In this document: positions 51,556 through 64,000 of the stretch, piece after piece
Layout of the letters: every line of letters begins with the position of its first letter
Position numbering within the stretch: position 1 is the stretch's first letter
Assembly: GCF_001494595.1 (NCBI RefSeq)
Contig: NZ_LN929907.1
Coordinates: forward strand, 310,001-374,000
Direction of reading: 5' to 3'
Length of the DNA: 64,000 nt
Origin: Mycobacterium sp. M26
GTDB lineage: Bacteria; Actinomycetota; Actinomycetes; Mycobacteriales; Mycobacteriaceae
Notes under the pieces: model-generated
Databases searched by the model: none
Seen by the model: only the letters and a program-made list of their open reading frames with translations
Told to the model about the DNA's origin: nothing
Made by a program: the position numbers and the translations under genes

Positions 51556-51681
51556 TCAGTCACGGTCGTCGAGGGTGTGCCAGATCTCGCCACGGCGCTT
51601 GCGGATCAGCACCGCGCCCGTCACCAGCACCGCCAGCAGTACTGCAATCCGCACGGACGCCCTTCCCGTTGACCAGGACAT
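51556..51681 (-). CDS. 41-residue membrane peptide between tRNA-Ala and tRNA-Ile (DLW-39-like)
   Basis: ATG 51681 to TGA 51556 encodes 41 residues: a short N-terminus (MSWSTGRAS), one hydrophobic helix (about 10-27, VRIAVLLAVLVTGAVLI), then RKRRGEIWHTLDDRD. This resembles the DLW-39 family of very small mycobacterial membrane proteins, with EIWHTLDD in place of the usual DLW tail. Function is unknown. It begins two bases after the tRNA-Ile 3' end, so it has no room for its own promoter unless that lies inside the tRNA. It is probably expressed from the tRNA transcript or leaderless after processing. Confidence 0.65.
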   Translation of the reverse strand: MSWSTGRASVRIAVLLAVLVTGAVLIRKRRGEIWHTLDDRD

Positions 51682-51683
51682 CG

Positions 51684-51757
51684 TGGGCCTAGGAGGACTC
51701 GAACCTCCGACCTCTTCGTTATCAGCGAAGCGCTCTAACCGCCTGAGCTATAGGCCC
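51684..51757 (-). tRNA. tRNA-Ile (anticodon GAT)
   Basis: A 74-nt tRNA with acceptor GGGCCTA/TAGGCCC, anticodon arm CTTCGCTGATAACGAAG giving anticodon GAT, and T-loop GTTCGAGTC. CCA is not encoded. It is paired with tRNA-Ala 131 bp away, the usual ileT-alaT arrangement downstream of gyrA in mycobacteria, but with a small ORF between. Confidence 0.96.
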
Positions 51758-51844
51758 GTATTCACATACGACCGAGCGACGAGATTACCCCACCACCGGC
51801 ACTGCACCCAAACCGCGTGGGGCTCGCGACGCAGCAGAGCGCGG

Positions 51845-52774
51845 CTAGTCCCGATCCGCCAGGGTGACTTCGATACCGCCGACGATGTCGGTGCTCAGGT
51901 TGTAGATGAATGCACCGACGGTGGCCATCGCTGTCAGCAGCACGATGTTCACCAAACCGATCAGCGCGGCACCGCCGAAGATTGTGCCGCTGGACACCAG
52001 CTCGCCGCCGCCGCCGCTGGTGGCGGTCAGCAGATCGCCGACATTGCTATTGAGCTTGCTCCACACACCCATGCCACCGAGCACCAGGTAGAGGAACGCC
52101 ACGGCGATCATCCACACGAAGAACAACGCAACCGACAACAGCAGCGATACCTTCAGTGCGCTCCACGGGTCGATGTGCCGGATCTGCATACTGGCGCGCA
52201 CCGGACCGCGAGAACGGTTGGCCGCCACCTGAATTCGCTGCATCGGGCTCGGCGCCTTCGCAGCCTGGGCCGGCTCGGCGGGCCGCTCGGGCTTACGGAC
52301 CGGAACCGGCTTGGGCGGCGGGCCGGACAGGTCCGGCAGCTCACTGCCGTAGGCCTCCGGACGGGCCACCTCGGTGCGCTCGGCGCGCGTCTCCGGCCGC
52401 GGCGCCGGCGGCTCCGGCCGGACCGCGGGGGCCTCCGCCTCAGGACGCGGCTCGGGCCGCGGCGGCGGCGGGCCGCCCATGGTGGACAGGTCGGGCGCCG
52501 CGGTGCCGGTGATGAAGCGCGTCACCCGGTCCTCGATGCTGGGCGCGCCGGCCGGCGGTGCCGGACGCGGCTCGGGGCGCGGACCACCCTCGACGGGACG
52601 TTGCGGGGCCGCACCCTGGCGGGCCCTGGTCGCACCGCGCTGCCACGGCGGCACGTCGGCCGTCCCGCCGCCCTGGCCCGGCGCCGACCGGGGCACCGCC
52701 CGGTCTGCCGAGCCGTTCCCGTTGCCCGGGTTGTCCCCCGGTCCGGGCTGACCCGGCTCGTTGGGTGCGCTCAC
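51845..52774 (-). CDS. DUF3566 membrane protein (Rv0007-like)
   Basis: A 309-residue protein (GTG 52774; GTG 52777 is equally possible). Residues 1-190 are a disordered Pro/Arg/Glu-rich region. The C-terminal DUF3566 domain has [33 protein letters not shown], a central loop, then a second helix ([25 protein letters not shown]) and a conserved GGIEVTL end. It lies next to gyrA in most mycobacteria and probably acts at the membrane, but its function is unproven. It is 32 bp after gyrA on the same strand. Confidence 0.88.
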   Translation of the reverse strand: MSAPNEPGQPGPGDNPGNGNGSADRAVPRSAPGQGGGTADVPPWQRGATRARQGAAPQRPVEGGPRPEPRPAPPAGAPSIEDRVTRFITGTAAPDLSTMGGPPPPRPEPRPEAEAPAVRPEPPAPRPETRAERTEVARPEAYGSELPDLSGPPPKPVPVRKPERPAEPAQAAKAPSPMQRIQVAANRSRGPVRASMQIRHIDPWSALKVSLLLSVALFFVWMIAVAFLYLVLGGMGVWSKLNSNVGDLLTATSGGGGELVSSGTIFGGAALIGLVNIVLLTAMATVGAFIYNLSTDIVGGIEVTLADRD

Positions 52775-52806
52775 CACCAGCTCCTCACGTATTGCCCCCC
52801 GCCACG

Positions 52807-55350
52807 CTACGTCGCGTCGGTCTCGTGCTCGGATTCGGTCTCAGGGGCCACGGCCGTGTCGGCCGTGTCGTCCTGGTCCTCCTGCTCCTCGGCATTGCGG
52901 GCAATGGCTAATAGTGTGTCGCCCTCGCCCAGGTTCATCAAGCGAACGCCCTTGGTCTGGCGCCCGGCCTTGCGGACCTGCTTGGCTGCGGTGCGGATGA
53001 CACCGCCGCCGGAGGTGATGGCGAAGACCTCGCTGTCCTCGTCGACCACCAGTGCGCCGACGAGGCTGCCGCGGCGCCGGTCGTACTGGATCGTCAGGAT
53101 GCCCTTACCGCCACGGCCCTGCGCCGTGTACTCCTCGATCGCGGTGCGCTTGGCGTAGCCGCCGGCCGTCGCGACGAGCAGGTAGGTGCCTTCCCGGACC
53201 ACGTTGAGTGACAGCAGCTTGTCGTCTTCGTTGAACCGCATGCCCTGCACACCGGAGGTGGCCCGGCCCATCGGCCGCAGTGCCTCGTCGGTGGCCGAGA
53301 ACCGGATCGACTGGCCGTTGGCGCTGACCAGCAGCAGGTCCTCTTCGGCCGAGCACAGCACCGCGCCGACCAGTTCATCGCCGTCGCGCAGGTTGATCGC
53401 GACGATGCCGCCGGAACGGTTGGAGTCGAAGTCCTCCAGCTTGGACTTCTTCACCAGGCCATTGCGGGTGGCCAGCACCAGGTACGGGGCATCCGCGTAG
53501 CTCTTGATCTGGATGACCTGGGCGATGCGCTCCTCGGGCTGGAACGCCAGCAGGTTGGCCACGTGCTGGCCGCGCGCATTGCGCTGTGCCTCGGGCAGGT
53601 CGTAGGCCTTGGCCCGGTACACCCGGCCCTGCGTGGTGAAGAACAGGATCCAGTCATGCGTCGAGCACACGAAGAAGTGCCGCACGATGTCGTCCTGCTT
53701 GAGCGCCGCGCCCTGCACGCCCTTACCGCCGCGCTTCTGGCTGCGATAGAGGTCGGTCTTGGTGCGCTTGGCATACCCGGTCTCGGTGATCGTGACGACC
53801 ACGTCCTCGCGGGCGATCAGGTCCTCGTCGGACACCTCGCCGTCGGCGGCGACGATCCGGGTGCGCCGGTCATCGCCGTGCTTGTCGACGATCTCCTTGA
53901 GCTCGTCGCGCACGATGGCGCGCTGGCGCTCCGGCTTGGCCAGGATGTCCTCGAGGTCGGCGATCTCGGCTTCGATCTTGGCCAGGTCGTCGATGATCCG
54001 CTGACGTTCCAGGGCGGCGAGCCGGCGCAGCTGCATGTCGAGGATGGCCTGGGCCTGGATCTCATCGATGTCGAGCAACTCGATCAGGCCGGCACGGGCG
54101 ATGTCGACGGTCTGCGAGGCCCGGATCAGGGCGATGACCTCGTCGAGGGCATCCAGCGCCTTGACCAGACCGCGCAGGATGTGGGCCCGCTCATTGGCTT
54201 TACGCAACCGGTAGGTGGTGCGCCGGACGATGACGTCCAACTGGTGGTTGACGTAGTAGCGGATCATCTGGTCGATGCGCAGCGTGCGCGGCACCCCGTC
54301 GACGATCGAGAGCATGTTGGCGCCGAAGCTGGTCTGCAGCTGGGTGTGCTTGTAGAGGTTGTTCAGCACGACCTTGGCCACGGCGTCGCGCTTGATCTCC
54401 ACGACGATGCGCAGACCGACCCGGTCACTGGACTGGTCCTCGATGTTGGAGATGCCGGCGAGCTTGCCGTCGCGGACCTGTTCGGCGATCGAGGTGATGA
54501 AGTTGTCGTGGTTGACCTGGTAGGGCAGCTCGGTGATGACGATGCCGGTGCGCCCGCGAGCGTCCTCTTCGATCTCGACGACGCCGCGCATCCGGATCGA
54601 GCCGCGCCCGGTCCGGTAGGCATCCTGGATGCCCTGGTTGCCGACGATGAGTCCGGAAGTGGGGAAGTCCGGGCCCTTGACCCGCTCCATGACCGCCTCG
54701 AGGGTGACTTCCTCGTCGGCGTCGTGGTTCTCCAGGCACCAGTAGACGGCCTCGGCCAGCTCGCGCAGGTTGTGCGGCGGAATGTTGGTGGCCATACCGA
54801 CGGCGATACCGCCGGAGCCGTTGGCCAGCAGGTTGGGGAACCGGCTCGGCAGAACCGTCGGCTCCTGCACCCGGCCGTCGTAGTTCGGGATGAAATCGAC
54901 TGTCTCCTCGTCGATTTCACGCAGCATCTCCATCGCGAGCGGGGTCAGCCGCGCTTCGGTGTACCGCATGGCGGCTGGCGGGTCGTTACCCGGCGAGCCG
55001 AAGTTGCCCTGGCCGTCGACCAGCGGGTAGCGCAGTGACCACGGCTGGGCCATTCGGACCAGGGTGTCGTAAATCGAGGCGTCACCGTGCGGGTGGTAGT
55101 TACCCATCGTTTCGGCAACGGAGCGTGCGGATTTCGCGTGGCTGCGATCCGGGCGGAACCCGGAGTCGTACATCGCGTACAGGACGCGGCGGTGCACCGG
55201 CTTGAGACCGTCGCGGACCTCCGGCAGCGCACGCCCGACGATCACGCTCATCGCGTAGTCGATGTAGCTGCGCTGCATCTCCTGCTGGATGTCGACCGGT
55301 TCGATGCGGTCTCCGGCGGCGTCGCCCGGCGGCAACGTGGTGTCAGTCAT
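52807..55350 (-). CDS. gyrA: DNA gyrase subunit A
   Basis: An 847-residue type IIA topoisomerase subunit with AGAAGGA before ATG 55350. The catalytic tyrosine is Y130 in [10 protein letters not shown]. The quinolone region reads GDASIYD (89-95), with Ala91 and Ser92 corresponding to Ala90 and Ser91 of M. tuberculosis, so no resistance substitution is present. No intein is inserted at the Tyr site, unlike some mycobacteria. The C-terminal domain has the GyrA box QKRGGKG. It introduces negative supercoils with GyrB, 26 bp upstream. Confidence 0.96.
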   Translation of the reverse strand: MTDTTLPPGDAAGDRIEPVDIQQEMQRSYIDYAMSVIVGRALPEVRDGLKPVHRRVLYAMYDSGFRPDRSHAKSARSVAETMGNYHPHGDASIYDTLVRMAQPWSLRYPLVDGQGNFGSPGNDPPAAMRYTEARLTPLAMEMLREIDEETVDFIPNYDGRVQEPTVLPSRFPNLLANGSGGIAVGMATNIPPHNLRELAEAVYWCLENHDADEEVTLEAVMERVKGPDFPTSGLIVGNQGIQDAYRTGRGSIRMRGVVEIEEDARGRTGIVITELPYQVNHDNFITSIAEQVRDGKLAGISNIEDQSSDRVGLRIVVEIKRDAVAKVVLNNLYKHTQLQTSFGANMLSIVDGVPRTLRIDQMIRYYVNHQLDVIVRRTTYRLRKANERAHILRGLVKALDALDEVIALIRASQTVDIARAGLIELLDIDEIQAQAILDMQLRRLAALERQRIIDDLAKIEAEIADLEDILAKPERQRAIVRDELKEIVDKHGDDRRTRIVAADGEVSDEDLIAREDVVVTITETGYAKRTKTDLYRSQKRGGKGVQGAALKQDDIVRHFFVCSTHDWILFFTTQGRVYRAKAYDLPEAQRNARGQHVANLLAFQPEERIAQVIQIKSYADAPYLVLATRNGLVKKSKLEDFDSNRSGGIVAINLRDGDELVGAVLCSAEEDLLLVSANGQSIRFSATDEALRPMGRATSGVQGMRFNEDDKLLSLNVVREGTYLLVATAGGYAKRTAIEEYTAQGRGGKGILTIQYDRRRGSLVGALVVDEDSEVFAITSGGGVIRTAAKQVRKAGRQTKGVRLMNLGEGDTLLAIARNAEEQEDQDDTADTAVAPETESEHETDAT

Positions 55351-55376
55351 GTGATCCTTCTGTCCCTATACGGGGG

Positions 55377-57455
<2,079 letters not shown>

Positions 57456-57615
57456 TCAGTCTACCGTCAAGGGCTGACCGCACTGATTCTGTAGCGGCGT
57501 TTCTGCACACCTAGTTGCGCCGTGCGCGGAATTTCTCGGATCGGCATACGTGATGACGCTTGACACGCCAGTCGGTCATCTCCAAGCGGCTGTCAGCCGA
57601 CTGTGGTAGGGAACG

Positions 57616-58188
57616 TCACCCGTACGTGTCGCGGGGGCCCCGCCCGGAGATGTGCAGCGGGCCCTTTCGCCACGACGGGGCGACCGGACCGGTGATTTTC
57701 AGGCTGGTCACCACCCCGTCGCCGACGGCCGCGGCGATCTTGGCCAGCAGTTGCGCCTGAACCATCCGCAGCTGGGTGGCCCAGGCCGTGGATTCCGCGG
57801 AAACACTGAGGACGCCCTCCCGCAATGCGGTGGGCTGCGCGTGCTCGGCAATCTGTTCGCCGACGACGGTGGCCCACTGGGCGAACACCGCGCCTTCGGC
57901 GACCCGCGGCGACCAGCCGCGGCTCTTGGCGAGATCGCGGGTTGCGGCACCCAGCAGTTGCGGATCCCGTTTGTCCGGGCCCGGCCCCGACCAGCTGCGC
58001 CGGTTTCCAGTCCGGGGAGTCGCGCGACGGCGCGACGGGGACCGTCCCCCGCGACCCACCTCTTTACCCTGACTGCGCGCAGCGCCGCGCGCCTCTTCCA
58101 GAGCGCGCCGCACCAGATCCATCCCGGCCAGCCCACTGAGGTGCTCCGGTGGGCCGACGGCCTCGGACTCGTCGTCGGGATCGCTCAC
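57616..58188 (-). CDS. DUF721 protein (Rv0004-like, DciA-related)
   Basis: A 190-residue protein starting at GTG 58188, which overlaps the recF stop (GTGA). A long Arg/Ser-rich disordered part (about 25-75) precedes a C-terminal DUF721 domain with [34 protein letters not shown] and [19 protein letters not shown]721 proteins include the helicase loader DciA of many bacteria without DnaC/DnaI, so a role in DnaB loading is likely, by family. Confidence 0.88.
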   Translation of the reverse strand: MSDPDDESEAVGPPEHLSGLAGMDLVRRALEEARGAARSQGKEVGRGGRSPSRRRATPRTGNRRSWSGPGPDKRDPQLLGAATRDLAKSRGWSPRVAEGAVFAQWATVVGEQIAEHAQPTALREGVLSVSAESTAWATQLRMVQAQLLAKIAAAVGDGVVTSLKITGPVAPSWRKGPLHISGRGPRDTYG

Positions 58189-59333
58189 GACACCACCTCC
58201 GACATCCGGCCGTTGTCGCCGTCGATCAGGGAGATCCCGATCCGGCGGGCATCCCAGTCCTCGGGGATGTCCTCGCCGACGGCGGCGGTCACCAGCACCT
58301 GCTCGGCATTGGCGGCCACCCCGGCCAGCGCGCGACGGCGGGCGTTGTCCAGTTCGGCAAAGACGTCGTCCAGGATCAGTACCGGTTCACTGCCTTCGGT
58401 CCGGAGCAGTTCGTAGGCGGCCAACCGCAACGCCAATGCCATCGACCAGGATTCACCGTGGCTGGCGAAACCCTTGGCCGGCTGGTCACCTAGGCGCAAC
58501 TCCAGATCGTCGCGGTGCGGGCCGACCAAACACATCCCGCGTTCCAGTTCGGCATCACGGCGCCGGGCCAGCCCGGCCAGCAGCGCGGCCTCCAGGAACT
58601 CGCGGTCCTCGCCGTCGTCACCGGACAGCTCGACGCTACTGCGGTAGCTGATCGACGCCGGTCGCGACGCCGGTGCCAGCAATTGGTAGGCCTTCTCCAC
58701 TTCGGGCGCCAGCAGATTGATCAGCTCGATGCGCGCCGCCATCAGCTCCGCGCCGTGCGCAGCCAGGTGACCGTCCCAGACATCGAGGGTGTCCAGCACA
58801 CTGCGGTCGCCCCGGAACCGTGCTCCCGCAGCGGATTTCAGTAGTGCAGTGCGCTGCTTGAGCACTTTGTCGTAGTCGGCGCGGATCCCGGCGATGCGGG
58901 GACGACGCACTGCGGCGAGTTCGTCGAGGTAGCGCCGGCGTTCACCCGGATCGCCACGAACCAGCGCCAGGTCCTCGGGGGCGAACAGCACCGCGCGCAC
59001 CGCACCCAGCACCTCACGGGTACTGCGCACCGGTGACCGGTTCAGCCGCGCCTTGTTGGCGCGACCCGCCGCGATCTCGATATCGACCGCCAGTTCACGG
59101 CCCTCGTTGACGACGATTGTCGAGACCACCGCGCGCTCGGCACCGGCCCGGATCAGCGGTGCGTCGGTGGCCACCCGATGTGATCCGAGGGTTGCGCAAT
59201 ACCACAGTGCCTCAACAAGATTCGTCTTGCCGAAGCCGTTGGACCCGACGAACACCGTGCGGCCCGGAGTCAATTCCAGGTCGACGTGTGCCCACGACCG
59301 GAAGTCGCGCAACGTCAGGTGCCGAACGAACAT
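58185..59333 (-). CDS. recF: DNA replication and repair protein RecF
   Basis: A 382-residue SMC-like ATPase. Walker A is in [17 protein letters not shown], the signature region in [13 protein letters not shown], and Walker B in [14 protein letters not shown]. RecF with RecO and RecR loads RecA on gapped DNA. ATG 59333 is chosen. The stop overlaps the DUF721 start. It is one of the conserved oriC-flanking genes in the standard order dnaN-gnd-recF. Confidence 0.95.
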   Translation of the reverse strand: MFVRHLTLRDFRSWAHVDLELTPGRTVFVGSNGFGKTNLVEALWYCATLGSHRVATDAPLIRAGAERAVVSTIVVNEGRELAVDIEIAAGRANKARLNRSPVRSTREVLGAVRAVLFAPEDLALVRGDPGERRRYLDELAAVRRPRIAGIRADYDKVLKQRTALLKSAAGARFRGDRSVLDTLDVWDGHLAAHGAELMAARIELINLLAPEVEKAYQLLAPASRPASISYRSSVELSGDDGEDREFLEAALLAGLARRRDAELERGMCLVGPHRDDLELRLGDQPAKGFASHGESWSMALALRLAAYELLRTEGSEPVLILDDVFAELDNARRRALAGVAANAEQVLVTAAVGEDIPEDWDARRIGISLIDGDNGRMSEVVS

Positions 59334-59340
59334 CGTGGTG

Positions 59341-60234
59341 CTAGCCCGACAGCGGAACCCGTTTGACAGCGTGGCCGCCGAACTGGTTGCGCAGTGCGGA
59401 CACTGCCTTCATCGTGGGGGAGTCGTCCTGGCGAGACGCGAAGCGGGCGAACAGCGACGCCGCGATCACCGGCATCGGCACCCGGTGATGAATCGCTTCC
59501 TCGACGGTCCACCGGCCCTCACCGGAATCCTCGGTGTAGCCGGAGATATCGACGAAATTCGGATCTTCTTTGAGAGCCTTGGCCAGCAGCTGCTGGAGCC
59601 AGGACCGAACGACGGTGCCGTTGGTCCAGGCCTGGATGACCGCTTGGGTGTCTTTGATCAGCGGCTCGGCGGCCAGCAGTTCGTACCCCTCGGCGTAGGC
59701 CATCATCAAGCCGTACTCGATACCGTTGTGCACCATCTTGGCGTAGTGGCCTGCGCCGACCGGGCCGGCATGTACGAAACCGTCGGCCAGGGGGCCTTCC
59801 GGACGCAGCGTGTCGAAGATCGGCATCACCCGGGCCACATCCTCGTCACTGCCACCCACCATCAGGCCATAACCCTCGGTCAACCCCCACACACCACCGG
59901 AGACACCCGCGTCGACGAACGAAATTCCTTTTTTCCCAAGGAGTTCCGCATGCGGGCCGTCTTCGGTGTAGCGCGAGTTACCGCCGTCGACCACCAGGTC
60001 ACCGGGGCTCAATACCTCGGCCAGTGACGTGATGGTCTCATCGGTGATGGGGCCAGAGGGGACCATCACCCACACGACGCGCGGCGCGGTCAGCGCCTCG
60101 GCCAGTGCCGCGAGGCTGGGCACATCGCTGACTTCGGGGCGTGGGTCGTATCCGATGACCTCATGCCCACCGTCACGCAGACGCTGGCGCATGTTGAAGC
60201 CCATTTTGCCGAGCCCGACCAAACCCAACTGCAT
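59341..60234 (-). CDS. gnd: 6-phosphogluconate dehydrogenase, decarboxylating (short form)
   Basis: A 297-residue enzyme of the short, mostly NAD-dependent class. The nucleotide motif [12 protein letters not shown] opens the protein. The substrate region has [19 protein letters not shown] and the catalytic [12 protein letters not shown] with Lys and His. It oxidises 6-phosphogluconate to ribulose 5-phosphate. GAAAGAGG lies before ATG 60234. It sits 7 bp upstream of recF and 23 bp after dnaN, the normal mycobacterial order. Confidence 0.93.
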   Translation of the reverse strand: MQLGLVGLGKMGFNMRQRLRDGGHEVIGYDPRPEVSDVPSLAALAEALTAPRVVWVMVPSGPITDETITSLAEVLSPGDLVVDGGNSRYTEDGPHAELLGKKGISFVDAGVSGGVWGLTEGYGLMVGGSDEDVARVMPIFDTLRPEGPLADGFVHAGPVGAGHYAKMVHNGIEYGLMMAYAEGYELLAAEPLIKDTQAVIQAWTNGTVVRSWLQQLLAKALKEDPNFVDISGYTEDSGEGRWTVEEAIHHRVPMPVIAASLFARFASRQDDSPTMKAVSALRNQFGGHAVKRVPLSG

Positions 60235-60257
60235 GTGTGCCTCTTTCCTCGCCGCGG

Positions 60258-61451
60258 TCAGCCGGGCAGGCGCACCGGCATCAACAGATATACGTAGTCC
60301 GTCTGAATGGCGGGGAACGGTCCGTTGCCATCCAGGTGCTCATCATCGCCCGCCGGCCGCAGCACGGCAGGTCGGCTGGGTGTGGTGAAACCGAATGTCA
60401 CACGATCGGAATGCAGCGAGCCGAGCCCGTCGGTCAGATAGGTGGGGTTGAAGGCGATCGTCAGCGGCTCACCGGCGAATTCCACCGGCAAATCCTCCTC
60501 GGCGCGACCGACATCGTCGGCACCCGCCGACAGATGCAGCACTCCATCGCTGAATTCCATCCGCACCTGAGCGCCGCGGTCGGCCACCAGCGCCACACGC
60601 TTGATGGCATCGGTGAGTTCGGCCACACCGATCGACGCGATGGCGGTGTGCTCGCTGGGCAGCAGCTGACGGAACTTGGGGAACTCGGCATCGAGCAGGC
60701 GGGTGGTGCTGCGCTTGCCGGCGCTGCGGATGCCGAGCAGACCTTCCTTGCCGACCGACGATCCGGCGCCGAGCGCCAGGTGAACTTCCGAACCGGAGGT
60801 TCCCGCTTTGGCCGCTTCGGCCAGCGTCTTGGCCGGGACCAGGACCGCGGCCTCCAGGCTGGGCGAGGATGTCGACCAGGTGAGCTCACGCACCGCGAGC
60901 CGGAACCGGTCGGTGGCAGCCAAAACGACTGTCTCACCGGAAATCTCCACCCGGATGCCGGTCAGCATCGGCAGGGTGTCGTCCTTACCGGCCGCGACGG
61001 CGACCTGGCCGATGGCTTCACCGAACACGTCGGCGGAGATCACACCGGTTTCCTCGGGCAGCGCGGGTAGGGCCGGGTAGTCCTCGACGGCCATGGTCGG
61101 CAGCGAGAATCGTGCGCTGCCGCAGGTCAGTGACACCCGGGTGCCTTCGACGGTGACGTCAACCGGCTTGGCCGGCAACGACTTGGTGATGTCAGACAGC
61201 AGCCTGCCGGATACCAAAACGCTTCCGGGAGAAGCGATTTCAGCCGGAACACGCACCTCGGCGGAGACTTCGTAATCGAATCCGGAGATGGTGAGCCCGT
61301 CCTCGGTGCCGGTCAGCAGCACACCGGCCAGGACCGGAACCGTCGGCCGCGTCGGCAGGTTACGAGCAACCCAGGCCACCGCCTCGGCGAAGTCTTCCCG
61401 CACCAGGCGGAACTTCAAGTCGGAGCCAACCGTCGTCGTCGCCACGTCCAT
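60258..61451 (-). CDS. dnaN: DNA polymerase III sliding clamp (beta subunit)
   Basis: A 397-residue clamp with three similar domains. [32 protein letters not shown] opens domain 1. The C-terminal [12 protein letters not shown] is the standard clamp end that lines the partner-binding pocket. ATG 61451 follows AAGGGA. The clamp tethers DNA polymerase to DNA. It lies immediately downstream of oriC on the minus strand. Confidence 0.95.
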   Translation of the reverse strand: MDVATTTVGSDLKFRLVREDFAEAVAWVARNLPTRPTVPVLAGVLLTGTEDGLTISGFDYEVSAEVRVPAEIASPGSVLVSGRLLSDITKSLPAKPVDVTVEGTRVSLTCGSARFSLPTMAVEDYPALPALPEETGVISADVFGEAIGQVAVAAGKDDTLPMLTGIRVEISGETVVLAATDRFRLAVRELTWSTSSPSLEAAVLVPAKTLAEAAKAGTSGSEVHLALGAGSSVGKEGLLGIRSAGKRSTTRLLDAEFPKFRQLLPSEHTAIASIGVAELTDAIKRVALVADRGAQVRMEFSDGVLHLSAGADDVGRAEEDLPVEFAGEPLTIAFNPTYLTDGLGSLHSDRVTFGFTTPSRPAVLRPAGDDEHLDGNGPFPAIQTDYVYLLMPVRLPG

Positions 61452-61959
61452 AGTGTCCCTTCATCTGCCCAACAACCCCGACCAGCGCACACCCAGCGCC
61501 GACGGCGCCAGGCGAGCGTGATCTGTGAGCGACAGCCGCGGAACGGCAGTCAGAAGAACAACCGTAGAGCGTCGGACGCCATCTTGAAAGCTAATCGATC
61601 ACGGTGACAAAACCGCTGTGAGTCACCTCGCGGCGGCTGTGCATGCGATCTTCCCCAGCCCCTTCTTTCAAGGAGAAATCTCAGAAGAGATATCGGCAAC
61701 AGTAATAGGGGCTGTGCATCGTGTGGATCGAGGAGCCCAACGCCTGCTCGGATGTGATTCGGCGGTGTGGATGGATTGTGGATGGCTGGGGGCGCCGGGC
61801 CGGCCCGATGTGGAAGTCGCGGGGTTGTTCATCACCATCCCCGGTTCGGCGCGGTTGTTACCCGATGTTGTCCACAGCGGTGTGCACAAGAGCAGATGTG
61901 ACGACTGTGACGGCTGCGTCCAAAGTTTTTTGGCCGCAACGACGGAATGACAGGGATTT
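61452..61959. other. Chromosomal replication origin oriC (dnaA-dnaN intergenic region)
   Basis: The 508-bp gap between dnaN and dnaA holds no credible gene. One perfect DnaA box, TTGTCCACA, is at 61868-61876. A near-match in reverse, TGTGCACAA, is at 61881-61889. Reverse boxes sharing the TCCACA core lie at 61722-61730, 61766-61774 and 61777-61785. An A/T-rich stretch near 61668-61710 could serve as the unwinding element. The gap between dnaA and dnaN is the mapped oriC of mycobacteria. Confidence 0.88.
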
Positions 61960-63465
61960 TCAGCGCTTGGAGCGCTGGCGGATCCGAGTGGTGAGTTCCT
62001 TCACCGTGTCGAAGACCTCGCGGCGGTACGCCATCTCGTTGAGGATCTTCTTCTGCGCGTACATCACTGTGGTGTGGTCGCGGCCGAACGCCTGCCCGAT
62101 CTTGGGCAGCGACAGGTCGGTCAGCTCCCGGCATAAGTACATGGCGATCTGACGCGATTGCGCCAGGGCGCGGGTCTTGCCGGGGCCGCGAAGCTCCTCG
62201 ACCGTGGTGTCGAAGTACTCGGCGGTGGCCGCCATGATGGTCGCGGCGCTGATCTGCATGCTGCCGGCGGCATCGGCGATGAGATCACGCAGAACGATCT
62301 CTGCCAGCGCCTTGTCGATCGGGGTGCGGTTGAGTGAGGCGAACGCCGTCACCCGGATCAACGCACCTTCGAGTTCACGGATGTTGCGCTCGATACTGCT
62401 GGCGATCAGTTCCAGGACGTCATCGGGAACGTCGAGACGTTCCATCTGCGCTTTCTTGCGCAGGATGGCGATCCGGGTTTCCAACTCCGGCGGCTGCACA
62501 TCGGTGATCAGGCCCCACTCGAACCGTGTCCGCAGCCGGTCCTCGAGGGTGGCCAGCTGTTTGGGCGGCCGGTCCGAGGAGATGACGATCTGCTTGTTCG
62601 CGTTGTGCAGGGTGTTGAAGGTATGGAAGAACTCCTCCTGGATACCTTCCTTGCCCTCGATGAACTGGATGTCGTCGACGAGCAGGACGTCGATGTCGCG
62701 ATAGCTGCGCTTGAAGGCGACCTTGCGGTCGTCGCGCAGTGAGTTGATGAAGTCGTTAGTGAACTCTTCGGTGGAGACGTACTTCACCCGCATGCCGGGG
62801 AACAGCCGTTGGGCGTAGTTACCGGCGGCGTGCAACAGGTGGGTTTTGCCCAGACCTGACTCACCCCAGATGAACAACGGGTTGTAGGCCCGGGCAGGCG
62901 CCTCAGCAATCGCCAGAGCGGCAGCGTGAGCGAACCGATTCGATGCGCCGATGACGAAAGTGTCAAAGGTGTACCGGCGGTTGAGACTTGTCCCCGGAGT
63001 GTCCGCCGAGGTGTTGCTGCGCGGACGTTCGGTGAAGTAGGTCGGCCACGTCTCGTGGGCACTGGCCAGGGCCTCGCGATCCTCGTCGACCTCGTCCAGA
63101 TCGGACTCCGCCGCCATCGGATCCGGCGGAATGACGTCGTCGTCCTGGTCTTCGGCCGGGGGAGCGATCCGAACGCCGAGTTCGACCCGCTGGCCCAGCC
63201 GGCGGCTCAAGGCCTCGACGATCTGGGTGCGCAGATGACGCTCGATCTCGTTCTGGACAAAGCTGCTCGGCACCGACAACAACGCGAAGCCCTCGACGAT
63301 GGTCAGCGGCTGAACGAGCTTCAACCAGGCTCTTTGTTGCGGAGTCAGGGGAGAATCCGGGCCCGAACCGTTCGTGCCATGACCGTCACGCTCGCCGTCG
63401 CCGTTGAGTTCGGCGACGACGGAACTCCACACGGTGGCGAATGCAGAACCGGGATCATCGGTCAA
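61960..63465 (-). CDS. dnaA: Chromosomal replication initiator DnaA
   Basis: A 501-residue AAA+ protein. TTG 63465 gives [16 protein letters not shown], matching the known mycobacterial start. Walker A is GESGLGKTH, Walker B is LLVDDIQF, and the DNA-binding domain IV has [16 protein letters not shown] variable acidic linker (about 100-150) separates domain I from the ATPase. It melts oriC and loads the helicase. Transcription runs toward oriC and dnaN. Confidence 0.96.
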   Translation of the reverse strand: MTDDPGSAFATVWSSVVAELNGDGERDGHGTNGSGPDSPLTPQQRAWLKLVQPLTIVEGFALLSVPSSFVQNEIERHLRTQIVEALSRRLGQRVELGVRIAPPAEDQDDDVIPPDPMAAESDLDEVDEDREALASAHETWPTYFTERPRSNTSADTPGTSLNRRYTFDTFVIGASNRFAHAAALAIAEAPARAYNPLFIWGESGLGKTHLLHAAGNYAQRLFPGMRVKYVSTEEFTNDFINSLRDDRKVAFKRSYRDIDVLLVDDIQFIEGKEGIQEEFFHTFNTLHNANKQIVISSDRPPKQLATLEDRLRTRFEWGLITDVQPPELETRIAILRKKAQMERLDVPDDVLELIASSIERNIRELEGALIRVTAFASLNRTPIDKALAEIVLRDLIADAAGSMQISAATIMAATAEYFDTTVEELRGPGKTRALAQSRQIAMYLCRELTDLSLPKIGQAFGRDHTTVMYAQKKILNEMAYRREVFDTVKELTTRIRQRSKR

Positions 63466-64000
63466 CGACAGATCCCCCTGGTCCGAGGTCGGGCAACAAA
63501 TAAACGAGACGACGACAAACTGTCCACATAGTTATCCACAGGTGTGGACAGGACAGTCGTCCTCGCCTCGCAGCATATCGGCGGAAGGTATCGGGTCGGC
63601 GGGTAATCCGGTCAATCAGTGTTGTCTGGACTCCGACCGACGTCCCCTCCCGGTTGTAACTCCCACTGCCGCTTCGAATCTGAAACGGCTCTGGCAGAAG
63701 CTAACAGTTTTCCCGGCGGGTGCCAACCGTTCTGCAACATTACGATCACGCTGATTGTGACCCAGGTCGCTCTCGCGTGACAGTTGTGACGCCAGTAAAT
63801 CTGTGCGTCGGGAGGCGGTACTGACAAGGCGGTTTGACCAGACGAAATGACGTCAGTACCCTCGAACAGTCGCCCGAACGTTGGCGATACGGCTGCGACC
63901 GAGTAATCGGTACCGCGCCGGTTTCGAGCGAGACCAGAGCTTATCAACGGCTGTCGCGTTCGTCCGGGTACACGAAGGGTGTGTTTCCCGGGCAGCGACC
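63466..64000. promoter_or_regulatory. dnaA upstream region with DnaA boxes
   Basis: This 535-bp stretch to the window edge has no credible gene. Three consensus-like DnaA boxes cluster just before dnaA: CTGTCCACA (63520-63528), TTATCCACA (63532-63540) and TGTGGACAG in reverse (63543-63551). They suggest autoregulation of dnaA. The gene expected beyond the edge is rpmH. Confidence 0.75.

Noticed and set aside
53563..55038. 491-residue open frame on the plus strand opposite gyrA
   Set aside because: It is the antisense shadow of gyrA, has no domain, and reflects GC-rich codon bias.
52807..55350. Possible gyrA intein or quinolone-resistance change
   Set aside because: Sequence around Tyr130 is uninterrupted and GDASIYD carries the susceptible-type residues.
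61618..61950. 110-residue open frame inside oriC
   Set aside because: No ribosome site or family; overlaps DnaA boxes in the known intergenic origin.

Overview
The window is a GC-rich mycobacterial chromosome segment that includes the replication origin. It looks like a fast-growing Mycolicibacterium-type species. The reasons are the dnaA-dnaN-gnd-recF-DUF721-gyrB-gyrA order, the fhaA-fhaB-pstP-rodA-pbpA-pknA-pknB operon, crgA, WhiB, MmpS/MmpL and Mce genes, GTG/TTG starts, and many ATGA/GTGA stop-start overlaps. The segment is drawn in the opposite orientation to the usual M. tuberculosis map, so dnaA, gyrB and gyrA lie on the minus strand at the right end.

Layout. (1) 1-2.2 kb: an XRE regulator cut by the left edge, divergent from a WhiB5-like protein, then a KshA-type steroid 9-alpha-hydroxylase with a divergent TetR gene and a tandem palindromic operator. 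(2) 2.9-6.9 kb: a co-directional run of small housekeeping or accessory genes (EVE, pirin, GNAT, thioesterase, cyclase) and a small secreted protein. (3) 7.0-12.4 kb: a tightly overlapped minus-strand catabolic operon (nitrilase, YtcJ-like amidohydrolase, APC permease, DUF2071) divergent from a TetR gene. (4) 12.5-18.4 kb: regulators and small enzymes (FCD/GntR, MBL, carboxymuconolactone decarboxylase, GGDEF plus YdeI, DUF1348, AhpD-like, CGNR, and a cyclase lacking metal ligands). (5) 18.5-23.4 kb: MmpS-MmpL and two small exported proteins, with a divergent TetR. (6) 23.4-26.5 kb: a secreted NlpC/P60-like protein, a DUF222 protein with a decayed HNH site, and a PD-(D/E)XK-like protein beside tRNA-Leu. 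(7) 27-38.4 kb: the conserved signalling, elongation and division block (FhaA, FhaB, PstP, RodA, PbpA, PknA, PknB), then trpG/pabA, a DUF881 protein, CrgA and a PH-domain protein. (8) 38.4-51.5 kb: ppiA, a small membrane-protein gene, sdaA, a complete yrbE-mce import operon and a secreted esterase. This block lies between ppiA and the tRNA-Ala/tRNA-Ile pair, where M. tuberculosis has only one small gene. (9) 51.5-64 kb: tRNA-Ala, a 41-residue membrane peptide gene, tRNA-Ile, a DUF3566 protein, gyrA, gyrB, a DUF721 protein, recF, gnd, dnaN, oriC and dnaA.

The most unusual signals are two independent out-of-frame tandem duplications: 172 bp in the small membrane-protein gene at 39.0 kb and 104 bp in mceA at 47.1 kb. 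Each shifts the 3' end of its gene into the following gene. They are either real recent mutations or assembly errors, and raw reads would decide. Other points of note are several perfect palindromes in regulatory gaps, an isolated perfect DnaA box after crgA, and displacement of the whiB5/XRE pair far from fhaA. No insertion sequence, CRISPR array or complete prophage was seen. Comparisons with M. tuberculosis are from memory of its gene order, not from a search.
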